A stretch of 11,748 nt of DNA from an uncultured Dorea sp. GTDB taxonomy: Bacteria; Bacillota; Clostridia; Lachnospirales; Lachnospiraceae. Where the stretch lies: the NCBI GenBank assembly GCA_910587575.1, contig CAJULU010000015.1, positions 57,023 to 68,770 of the forward strand, in the 5' to 3' direction. Below, piece after piece: positions 6,158-11,748 of this stretch (the first letter of the stretch is position 1; every line of letters begins with the position of its first letter). Made by a program: the position numbers and the translations under genes. The notes under the pieces are model-generated. The model was given only the letters and a program-made list of their open reading frames with translations. It was not told where the DNA came from and ran no database searches.

Positions 6158-7431
6158 GATCTGCCACCTACTTTCTCTGGATTCGCAATATATCCCGCAA
6201 TCGCACTTGCCGCCGCAACCTCGGGGGAGGCAAGATAAATCAGAGAATCCACGTGCCCCATACGTCCCACAAAATTCCGGTTCGTCGTGGATACGCACTT
6301 CTCTCCTGCCGCCATGACGCCCATGTGTCCGCCCATGCAGGGTCCGCAGCTCGGCGTATTGACCGCACAGCCCGCATCTACGAAGATATCCAGAAGCCCT
6401 TCTGCAATACACTGTTTGTAGATCTTCTGGGTTGCCGGAATGACCATTACACGCACATCCTGATGCACGGTCTGCCCCTTCAGGATCGCCGCCGCCTTAC
6501 GCATATCCTCCATACGTCCGTTGGTACAGGATCCGATCACTACCTGGTTAATCTTAACCGGCTCCATGGCCTCAATCTCATCAATGGTCTTGGCATTTCC
6601 CGGCAAATGAGGGAACGCTACCGTTGGACGCACCTGTGCCAGATCAATCTCAATGACTTCGTCATACTCGGCATCTGCATCCGCTTCGTAGACCTTATAT
6701 TCCTTCCTGGAATGCTCCTTCATATATGCCTCGGCCTTTGCATCCACCGGGAAGATCCCGTTCTTGGCTCCCGCTTCAATGGCCATATTCGCCATCGTAA
6801 AACGGTCGTCCATGGAAAGATTCTCGATGCCGTCGCCGGTAAATTCCATGGATTTGTACAGTGCGCCGTCCACACCGATCTTTCCGATGATGTGGATGAT
6901 GATGTCTTTGCCGCTGACATATTTTCCCGGCTTTCCCTTCAATACAAACTGAATGGCGCTGGGAACCTTGAACCAGAGTTCCCCTGTGGCCATTCCCGTT
7001 GCAATGTCCGTCGTACCGACACCTGTGGAAAATGCCCCTAACGCTCCATATGTACAGGTATGGGAATCTGCCCCGATGATACACTCTCCACCCACGACAA
7101 CGCCTGCTTCCGGAAGGATCGCATGCTCCACGCCGGATTTTCCCTGTTCAAAATACCAGGTTAATCCCTGCTCCCTGGCAAACTCTCGGATGGACTTGGA
7201 ATTCTCTGCTGATTTGATATCTTTATTCGGTGTAAAATGATCCGGCACCAGGACTACCTTATCCTGATCGAATACCTTCTCTGCCATCTCCTTAAAAATC
7301 GGCAGAGCCATCGGCCCTGTAATATCATTCGCCATCACCACGTCAAGCTTCGCTTCAATCAGCTGTCCTGCCGCAACAGAATCCAGACCGGCATGGGCAG
7401 CCAAAATCTTCTGCGTCATTGTCATTCCCAT
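6154..7431 (-). CDS. leuC: 3-isopropylmalate dehydratase large subunit
   Basis: 425 residues, an aconitase-family [4Fe-4S] enzyme acting with LeuD in leucine synthesis. Cluster ligands are visible as C302 in GSCTNGRMEDM, and C362 and C365 in SCGPCMGG. The ADSHTCTYGALGAFSTGVG block (about 121-139) is the family signature. The length and motif spacing fit the shorter archaeal/clostridial-type LeuC rather than the roughly 466-residue enterobacterial form. The start at 7431 is preceded by AGGAGG about 9 nt upstream. It is the first gene of the leuC-leuD-thrC operon. Neither leuA nor leuB is in the window, so the pathway genes are split or lie elsewhere. Confidence 0.97.
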   Translation of the reverse strand: MGMTMTQKILAAHAGLDSVAAGQLIEAKLDVVMANDITGPMALPIFKEMAEKVFDQDKVVLVPDHFTPNKDIKSAENSKSIREFAREQGLTWYFEQGKSGVEHAILPEAGVVVGGECIIGADSHTCTYGALGAFSTGVGTTDIATGMATGELWFKVPSAIQFVLKGKPGKYVSGKDIIIHIIGKIGVDGALYKSMEFTGDGIENLSMDDRFTMANMAIEAGAKNGIFPVDAKAEAYMKEHSRKEYKVYEADADAEYDEVIEIDLAQVRPTVAFPHLPGNAKTIDEIEAMEPVKINQVVIGSCTNGRMEDMRKAAAILKGQTVHQDVRVMVIPATQKIYKQCIAEGLLDIFVDAGCAVNTPSCGPCMGGHMGVMAAGEKCVSTTNRNFVGRMGHVDSLIYLASPEVAAASAIAGYIANPEKVGGRS

Positions 7432-7473
7432 CTTGACAACCTCCTGTTCTTCTTATATTTCAATTTTCCATAC

Positions 7474-7488
7474 GTGGTATTCTACCAC
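7474..7488. promoter_or_regulatory. Operator-like inverted repeat over the leuC -10
   Basis: GTGGTA (7474-7479) and TACCAC (7483-7488) are perfect inverted arms around three bases, and they cover the -10 hexamer of the leuC promoter. A bound protein would block RNA polymerase. The regulator is unknown. Confidence 0.45.
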
Positions 7489-7507
7489 AGATACTCTTTT
7501 CTGACAA
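7479..7507 (-). promoter_or_regulatory. Promoter of leuC-leuD-thrC
   Basis: On the minus strand TTGTCA (7502-7507) and TAGAAT (7479-7484) are 17 bp apart, close to the sigma-70/sigma-A consensus. The predicted start near 7472 gives a leader of about 40 nt, too short for a T-box or peptide attenuator. Confidence 0.75.
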
Positions 7508-7599
7508 GGATTCCTGTTATCTAATACGCCAGGATCAGCCACTGTAACCGACTGGTTCTGCAGCGGATCCCAATCTCATGACTTACCAGATGCCGGCCT

Positions 7600-8535
7600 T
7601 CACCTTCTCCATATACGGCTCCTCATTTCATTGAACATCTCTTTATGAAGCCTTGACTCCATCTTGGGAAATGCATCGATCAGACGCCTGGTGACCCGGG
7701 TGCTGCGTCCCGCAAGTTCCATATATTTCCCCTTAAGATCCGCATATTTATTCCGGAGTTCTGCCAGAGGCGCTTTCTCATCTTCGGGATAAAGCCTGGC
7801 CTCAATCTTCTCCTCCACCCGGTCAATCCGCTCTTCCAGATGGTCTTTATGCTCTTTTGCAACGGTATCCAGTTTCTCCCGCAGTTCCGAGACGGCTGTA
7901 TCCAACTGCTTCTTCGTCTCTTCTGAGAATTCCATGGTCTCCATGACGTTCTCATGGATATTGACGCCGATCATATCGGAAAGCTCCCTCAGTTCTGCCG
8001 AAATCTTCTCCATGGTCTCCAGCTTTTTATTCAGCTTCAGAATCTCACTGGTGGTCACATACAGATCCGCCGCAAGGGCGATTCCCAGTACCGCTGCGAT
8101 GATAATCCCCGCAGTCACCGGAATCATGGCAGCCACCTTATAGACAAAGGGATGAATCACCCGGACGATCAGTACGCAGGCAACACCCCAGGCAAGGGAG
8201 AACAGCAGGCAGACATACCCCCCGATATTCAGCGGCTGGTTCGAATAATCCCACCATTTATGATGAAACAGCTTATCCATCAGATAGCCTGTCACACCTT
8301 CGATTGCCGTCACCAGAACCGTGGACACCACATACAGGGACACAATCGTCCCCTCCATCGGTTCCAGAAGCATTACCACCGTGCCGATTCCTACGCCATA
8401 GACCGGGCAGATGGGGCCGTTCAGAAAGCCTCGGTTCACAAATTTTTTCTGCCTGGTCGTTGCATAAGCCACTTCTGTACACCATCCGACAAATCCGTAT
8501 ATAAAAAAATATAAAACAAAAAAGTATATCTGCAT
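7600..8535 (-). CDS. CmpB-type putative ABC transporter membrane protein with coiled-coil tail
   Basis: 311 residues. The first half has about four or five membrane helices (roughly 4-22, 45-82 as one or two spans, 103-127, 134-160). It contains the conserved FVGWCTEV, NRGFLNGPICPVYGVG and WWDYS segments of the putative ABC-transporter type IV family (ABC_trans_CmpB). Residues about 165-260 are highly charged with heptad-like Leu and Ile spacing, giving a long cytoplasmic coiled coil, followed by a basic end. No ATPase gene is adjacent, and the substrate of this family is not established. The ATG at 8535 has GGAGG about 8 nt upstream. It is monocistronic and diverges from brnT. No convincing terminator is seen between it and leuC. 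Confidence 0.85.
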   Translation of the reverse strand: MQIYFFVLYFFIYGFVGWCTEVAYATTRQKKFVNRGFLNGPICPVYGVGIGTVVMLLEPMEGTIVSLYVVSTVLVTAIEGVTGYLMDKLFHHKWWDYSNQPLNIGGYVCLLFSLAWGVACVLIVRVIHPFVYKVAAMIPVTAGIIIAAVLGIALAADLYVTTSEILKLNKKLETMEKISAELRELSDMIGVNIHENVMETMEFSEETKKQLDTAVSELREKLDTVAKEHKDHLEERIDRVEEKIEARLYPEDEKAPLAELRNKYADLKGKYMELAGRSTRVTRRLIDAFPKMESRLHKEMFNEMRSRIWRR

Positions 8536-8575
8536 CTTTTTCCTCCGGTACTGACATTATTCTTTCACGACTAAT

Positions 8576-8604
8576 AGTATACTTCACATTGCCTTCTTCG
8601 TCAA
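8576..8604 (-). promoter_or_regulatory. Promoter of the CmpB-type gene
   Basis: On the minus strand TTGACG (8599-8604) and TATACT (8576-8581) are 17 bp apart. The -35 lies inside the left 40-bp repeat and the -10 lies just outside it. It overlaps the divergent brnT promoter, so the two should compete. Confidence 0.65.
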
Positions 8605-8627
8605 ATGGTGATATGATAGAGTTGTAA
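8588..8627 (+). repeat. Left copy of the 40-bp direct repeat (upstream of brnT)
   Basis: It matches 9335-9374 at 39 of 40 positions; the one difference is G at 8621 against A at 9368. It contains the brnT promoter and the -35 of the divergent CmpB-type promoter. The copies start 747 bp apart and bracket the toxin-antitoxin module. Confidence 0.95.
8589..8617 (+). promoter_or_regulatory. Promoter of brnT-brnA
   Basis: TTGCCT (8589-8594) and TATGAT (8612-8617) are 17 bp apart, all inside the left 40-bp repeat. The feoA promoter is identical. No Fur-like box follows this copy. BrnA-type antitoxins commonly repress their own promoter, but no obvious operator palindrome was found here. Confidence 0.65.
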
Positions 8628-8674
8628 CTAAAATAAATAGACAATGGAGAACTGATGGAAGGAGAAGTCTGAAT

Positions 8675-8989
8675 ATGTATGAATATTTCGACTTCAATTA
8701 CGAAAATGCCATCTTTGAATGGGATGATGAAAAAGCAGCCGCCAACTTCCAGAAGCACGGAATAAGATTTGAAACTGCTTCCAAAGTATTTGCAGATGAA
8801 AATAAACTGATACGATATGATGAAGAACATCCATGGGAAGACAGATATGATATTTTAGGTAAAATAGGAAAAATTCTCTTTGTCGTATGCACTTTCAAAA
8901 AAGGAAATGTGGTGCATATTATTTCTGCCAGACGGGCAACAGAGCCTGAGAAAGCGAGGTATGAATATGGCGAAAGTTATTATGAATAG
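8675..8989 (+). CDS. brnT: BrnT family ribonuclease toxin
   Basis: 104 residues matching the BrnT (DUF497) plan: FEWDDEKAAANFQKHGIRF (about 14-32), the VFADE segment (38-42), an E-x-R pair (E55, R57), the central beta strands, and the terminal ISARRAT block (83-89). BrnT is a RelE-like toxin that cuts RNA and is neutralised by BrnA. The ATG at 8675 follows GGAAGGAGAAG by about 7 nt. brnT comes first and overlaps brnA by 23 nt, the usual order for this system. All hallmark segments are intact, so the toxin is probably active. The gene lies between two 40-bp direct repeats and so may be a recent insertion. Confidence 0.93.
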   Translation: MYEYFDFNYENAIFEWDDEKAAANFQKHGIRFETASKVFADENKLIRYDEEHPWEDRYDILGKIGKILFVVCTFKKGNVVHIISARRATEPEKARYEYGESYYE

Positions 8990-9263
8990 TTTACCGCCCC
9001 AATTAACTAAAGAGGAACTGGCTGAACTCGAAGCAGCCGAGAAGCTACCAGTAACTTTTGACAATGACAGCCCGGAAATGACGGATGAAAAGCTAAAACA
9101 ATTTCACCGGATGGATACGGTAACTGTTAAACTTTCCCCCAATAATATGAAAAAAGTCAAGGCATTCGGTACAGATTACTCGAAAATCCTCAGTCATTTA
9201 TTGGATCTGGCGCTAAATGATACCGAACTCGTAAAAAAATGCATACCGAAGGGTACACCATGA
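8967..9263 (+). CDS. brnA: BrnA family antitoxin
   Basis: 98 residues from the ATG at 8967. This start is preferred over the ATG at 8961 because GAGG at 8955-8958 lies 8 nt upstream of it but only 2 nt from the other. The frame is also open farther upstream, but that part lies inside brnT. The N-terminal half is acidic and contains the DNDSPEMTDEKL segment (about 32-43) typical of BrnA. Residues about 50-83 read as a ribbon-helix-helix DNA-binding unit: the strand DTVTVKLS, then two helices with a GTDYSKILSHLL turn. Such proteins bind BrnT and repress the shared promoter. The 23-nt overlap with brnT implies translational coupling. Confidence 0.9.
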   Translation: MAKVIMNSLPPQLTKEELAELEAAEKLPVTFDNDSPEMTDEKLKQFHRMDTVTVKLSPNNMKKVKAFGTDYSKILSHLLDLALNDTELVKKCIPKGTP

Positions 9264-9283
9264 TACATGCCCTAAAGTATGTA

Positions 9284-9334
9284 AAAGAAAGGCATTCCCG
9301 CAGCAGGCACCATAGCACAGGAATGCCTTTCTTT
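9284..9334. terminator. Terminator after brnA
   Basis: AAAGAAAGGCATTCC (9284-9298) and GGAATGCCTTTCTTT (9320-9334) form a perfect 15-bp stem with a 21-nt loop. The T-rich right arm suits termination of brnTA, and the A-rich left arm could act on the opposite strand. It ends exactly where the right 40-bp repeat begins, which insulates feoAB from brnTA. Confidence 0.85.
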
Positions 9335-9374
9335 ATTGCCTTCTTCGTCAAATGGTGATATGATAGAATTGTAA
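9335..9374 (+). repeat. Right copy of the 40-bp direct repeat (upstream of feoA)
   Basis: This is the second copy of the sequence at 8588-8627, with one mismatch. It carries the feoA promoter. It lacks a minus-strand -10 at the matching place, so only the left copy can drive the CmpB-type gene. Confidence 0.95.
9336..9364 (+). promoter_or_regulatory. Promoter of feoA-feoB
   Basis: TTGCCT (9336-9341) and TATGAT (9359-9364) are 17 bp apart inside the right 40-bp repeat. The predicted start near 9371 falls just before the Fur-like box. Confidence 0.7.
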
Positions 9375-9375
9375 T

Positions 9376-9390
9376 AGATAATAATTATCA
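9376..9390. promoter_or_regulatory. Fur-like box upstream of feoA
   Basis: AGATAATAATTATCA is a near-perfect 7-1-7 palindrome that differs from the Fur consensus TGATAATnATTATCA at one base. It sits just past the predicted transcription start of feoAB, where a bound Fe-Fur dimer would block expression when iron is plentiful. Confidence 0.75.
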
Positions 9391-9415
9391 ATAACATTTA
9401 CAAGGGGAAATACAT

Positions 9416-9649
9416 ATGACACTCAAGCAAGGAAAGAATCAGCTGACTTACCGTGTGGAGTCTCTCGATATCGAACTGGCCCTGGAACGGCGCCTGGAGG
9501 CCTTAGGTCTCACGGAAGGTTCACTGATCACAATACTGAACAACGATAAGAAGGGATCCCTTACAGCAAGATTCCGCGGCACCCGTTTCGCCCTTGGCAG
9601 ACGGATTGCAGACCACATTACAGTCACGGAGGTGGCGCAGCATGAATAA
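9416..9649 (+). CDS. feoA: Ferrous iron transport protein A
   Basis: 77 residues, the usual size of FeoA: a small cytoplasmic SH3-like protein that works with FeoB in Fe(II) uptake. Visible hallmarks are the LERRLEALGLTEGSLITIL core (about 28-46) and the terminal RFALGRRIADHITV block (about 57-70). The ATG at 9416 has AAGGGGAAA about 7 nt upstream. Its last 8 bases overlap the feoB start (ATGAATAA), so the pair is translationally coupled. No separate FeoC-like gene is visible. Confidence 0.96.
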   Translation: MTLKQGKNQLTYRVESLDIELALERRLEALGLTEGSLITILNNDKKGSLTARFRGTRFALGRRIADHITVTEVAQHE

Positions 9650-11684
9650 GACCATCTACGTAGGATTCATCGGCAATCCCAATTGCGGCAAAACCACGCT
9701 TTTTAACGCATTTACCGGCGCCAATTTAAAAGTGGCCAACTGGCCGGGCGTCACTGTGGAAAAGAAAGAGGGAAAAACCGTCTACGAAGGACAGGAGTTT
9801 AAGCTGATCGACCTGCCGGGCATCTACAGTCTGACATCCTATACAATGGAAGAAACCGTTTCCAGGGAATGTATCATGAGCGATGAAGTAGACGTCATCG
9901 TTGACGTCATCGACGCTTCCTGCCTGGAACGCAATCTTTATCTGACGCTTCAGCTTATTGAACTTGGCAAACCCGTGGTGCTGGCTCTGAACATGATGGA
10001 TATCGTAGAAGAGCGGGGCATGGAAATCGACCTTCACCGCCTCCCGGAAATGCTGGGCGTCCCTGCCATTCCCGTGTCTGCCCGCAGAAAAACGGGGCTT
10101 TCCATTCTGCTGCATGCCGTTGCACACCACAGCCAGTATGCCAGACAGGGGCCGTTCATCCATCACCATACAGGCAGATCTTCTTCTCACATGCACAACC
10201 ATCACGATGAGTATGCCATGGTTTACGAGGACGAGATCGAAGACAAGATTGACATCATCATGGGACAGCTTGCCAGACAGTATCCCAATATCTGCAATCC
10301 CAGATGGCATGCCATCAAGCTGCTGGAAATGGATGAGCAGGTGACGAAACACCACCCTCTTTCCTTAGAGGATGTGATTGACCGCAGCTATGAGAAAGAC
10401 ATCATTAACCAGAAGTATGATTTTATCGAGGAAGTCATTGAGGAGACTCTGGTAAATAAATCCGCAAAGGAAGCATCTACCGACAGGATTGATCAGATTC
10501 TCACACATAAATGGTTCGGGCTTCCCATTTTCCTTGGAATCATGGCGCTGGTATTCTTCCTCACCTTTACAATCGGCGACTGGCTGAAAGGGTATTTTGA
10601 GATTGCACTGGAGCAGATCTCCGGTCTTACTTCCAGCGGTCTGAGTGCGATCCATGTCAGCCCCATGCTTAAGTCACTGATCGTTGACGGAATCATCTCC
10701 GGTGTAGGCGGGATTCTCACTTTCCTGCCCAATATCTTCATCCTCTTCCTGGCTCTTGCCCTATTGGAAGACAGTGGATATATGGCCAGGGTTGCTTTCG
10801 TGATGGATGACATTATGAGCCGTCTCGGGCTTTCCGGGCGTGCCTTTCTTCCCCTGCTCCTGGGATTCGGGTGCTCCGTTCCTGCAATCATGGCGTCTCG
10901 GGCGCTGGAACATCCCAGAGACCGGTTTAAGACCATACTGGTCACACCATTTATGTCCTGCAGTGCAAGGCTTCCGATCTACGTGCTGTTTTCCTCGATG
11001 TTCTTTGGAAACTATGCTATGATCGTCTGTTACTCCATGTATCTGCTGGGGATTGCGGCGGCCATCACCACTGCATTCATCGTATCGAAGATTGACGGAA
11101 GCAAGGCAGAGCATGCACTGTTAATCGAACTGCCGGAGTATAAGTCACCCAATGCCCGCACCATTTTCATCTATGTGTGGGAAAAGATCAAGGACTATCT
11201 GACCAAAGCCGGAACCGTCATCTTTGTGGCTTCCGTGATCATGTGGGTAATCTTAAACTTCGGTCCCCGGGGGTACGTCACAGACATCACCCAGAGCTTC
11301 GGGTCGCTGGCCGGAAAGGCGGTTGTGCCGCTGTTCCGTCCTGCCGGTCTTGGATACTGGCAGATTATCGTTGCCCTGATTGCCGGGATTGCGGCAAAGG
11401 AAGTGGTGGTATCCAGCTGCAGCGTATTGTTCGGCATCCAGAATATTACCACTGCCGGCGGCATGGATGCCATGGTCGCCACCCTTGGCTCCATCGGATT
11501 CGGTGCGGCAAACGCCTATGCACTGATGGTATTCTGCCTGCTGTACGTTCCCTGTACCGCAACCATCGCAACCATCCACCGGGAACTGAAAAGCTGGAAA
11601 CAGACCCTGGGGATTCTGGCATTCCAGGTTCTGGTAGCATGGGGGATGAGCGTAATTGTTTACCATATCGGGCTTTGCTTCTGA
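9642..11684 (+). CDS. feoB: Ferrous iron transporter B
   Basis: 680 residues. FeoB is an inner-membrane Fe(II) transporter with an N-terminal GTP-binding domain. G motifs are GNPNCGKT (11-18), T38 in NWPGVT, DLPG (57-60), NMMD (117-120) and SAR (146-148). A histidine-rich stretch follows (9 His in residues 162-188), then a helical spacer and the membrane domain from about 292. That domain has two Gate-like segments containing conserved cysteines, GCSVPA (410-415) and MSCSARLP (438-445), a later AAKEVVVSSC segment, and a C-terminal VPCTATIATIHRE motif. The ATG at 9642 is chosen because GGAGGTGG lies 6 nt upstream and it begins at the G domain. The frame extends upstream to 9594 without support. 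It overlaps feoA by 8 nt and is controlled with it. Confidence 0.97.
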   Translation: MNKTIYVGFIGNPNCGKTTLFNAFTGANLKVANWPGVTVEKKEGKTVYEGQEFKLIDLPGIYSLTSYTMEETVSRECIMSDEVDVIVDVIDASCLERNLYLTLQLIELGKPVVLALNMMDIVEERGMEIDLHRLPEMLGVPAIPVSARRKTGLSILLHAVAHHSQYARQGPFIHHHTGRSSSHMHNHHDEYAMVYEDEIEDKIDIIMGQLARQYPNICNPRWHAIKLLEMDEQVTKHHPLSLEDVIDRSYEKDIINQKYDFIEEVIEETLVNKSAKEASTDRIDQILTHKWFGLPIFLGIMALVFFLTFTIGDWLKGYFEIALEQISGLTSSGLSAIHVSPMLKSLIVDGIISGVGGILTFLPNIFILFLALALLEDSGYMARVAFVMDDIMSRLGLSGRAFLPLLLGFGCSVPAIMASRALEHPRDRFKTILVTPFMSCSARLPIYVLFSSMFFGNYAMIVCYSMYLLGIAAAITTAFIVSKIDGSKAEHALLIELPEYKSPNARTIFIYVWEKIKDYLTKAGTVIFVASVIMWVILNFGPRGYVTDITQSFGSLAGKAVVPLFRPAGLGYWQIIVALIAGIAAKEVVVSSCSVLFGIQNITTAGGMDAMVATLGSIGFGAANAYALMVFCLLYVPCTATIATIHRELKSWKQTLGILAFQVLVAWGMSVIVYHIGLCF

Positions 11685-11694
11685 CGGAGGCTGC

Positions 11695-11748
11695 CTAGTA
11701 CATCATTGCATTAATCTTGAAGTAATAGTGCTCGATATTCGTGTCAGC
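11695..11748 (-). CDS. C-terminal tail of a convergent gene, partial
   Basis: On the minus strand an open frame enters from the right edge and ends with TAG at 11697-11695, giving 17 residues that end in YYFKINAMMY. The aromatic, protein-like composition and tail-to-tail position with feoB (10 bp apart) make a real gene end plausible. The stretch is too short to identify or to exclude chance. Confidence 0.4.
   Translation of the reverse strand, partial: ADTNIEHYYFKINAMMY

Noticed and set aside
7432..7599. Possible T-box, leader peptide or riboswitch upstream of leuC
   Set aside because: The predicted transcript leader is only about 40 nt, and no T-box-like sequence or run of Leu or Thr codons was found.
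8588..9374. CRISPR array or transposon inverted repeats around brnTA
   Set aside because: There are only two copies of the repeat, in direct orientation, 747 bp apart, with genes between them. There are no terminal inverted repeats, no transposase and no spacer pattern.
9726..10355. Minus-strand open frame opposite feoB
   Set aside because: It is antisense to the conserved G domain of FeoB and shows no independent coding signal.

Overview
The window looks like chromosomal DNA of a Gram-positive anaerobe of the Clostridia, most likely Lachnospiraceae. Supporting signs are strong GGAGG-type ribosome binding sites, a CmpB-type membrane protein, a long-form threonine synthase, clustered feoA-feoB, secreted acidic proteins in a surface operon, and a TnpB-related protein of a kind I associate from memory with this family. 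The taxonomic call is inference; no rRNA or other marker gene is present.

Layout. (1) Positions 1-1905, minus strand: a three-gene surface/secretion operon, read right to left: an acidic secreted protein, a single-pass membrane-anchored protein, and a secreted protein cut by the window edge. The first and last share a beta-rich motif. (2) Positions 1992-3974: a TnpB/OrfB-type gene on the minus strand. All three acidic residues expected in its RuvC site are replaced, but its zinc ribbon is intact. Downstream lies a hairpin-rich stretch that looks like an omega-RNA scaffold. Upstream lies a promoter flanked by two nearly identical long palindromes. This is the best candidate here for an unusual system: a nuclease-dead, RNA-guided TnpB derivative next to a surface operon. 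(3) Positions 4057-7507, minus strand: leuC-leuD-thrC, tightly packed, with a clear promoter overlapped by an operator-like palindrome and a good intrinsic terminator. (4) Positions 7600-8535, minus strand: a CmpB-type membrane protein with a long coiled-coil tail. (5) Positions 8588-9334, plus strand: a BrnT/BrnA toxin-antitoxin module. (6) Positions 9335-11684, plus strand: feoA-feoB for ferrous iron uptake behind a Fur-like box. A 17-codon tail of a convergent gene closes the window.

The brnTA module appears to be an insertion. A 40-bp sequence with one mismatch occurs once before brnT and once before feoA, and each copy holds the same TTGCCT-N17-TATGAT promoter. Only the feo copy is followed by a Fur-like box. 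Only the left copy is joined to the -10 of a divergent promoter for the CmpB-type gene. The simplest reading is that the membrane-protein gene and feoAB once shared one divergent promoter region. A toxin-antitoxin cassette plus terminator then split it and duplicated the 40 bp, giving the toxin-antitoxin genes a feo-type promoter without iron control.
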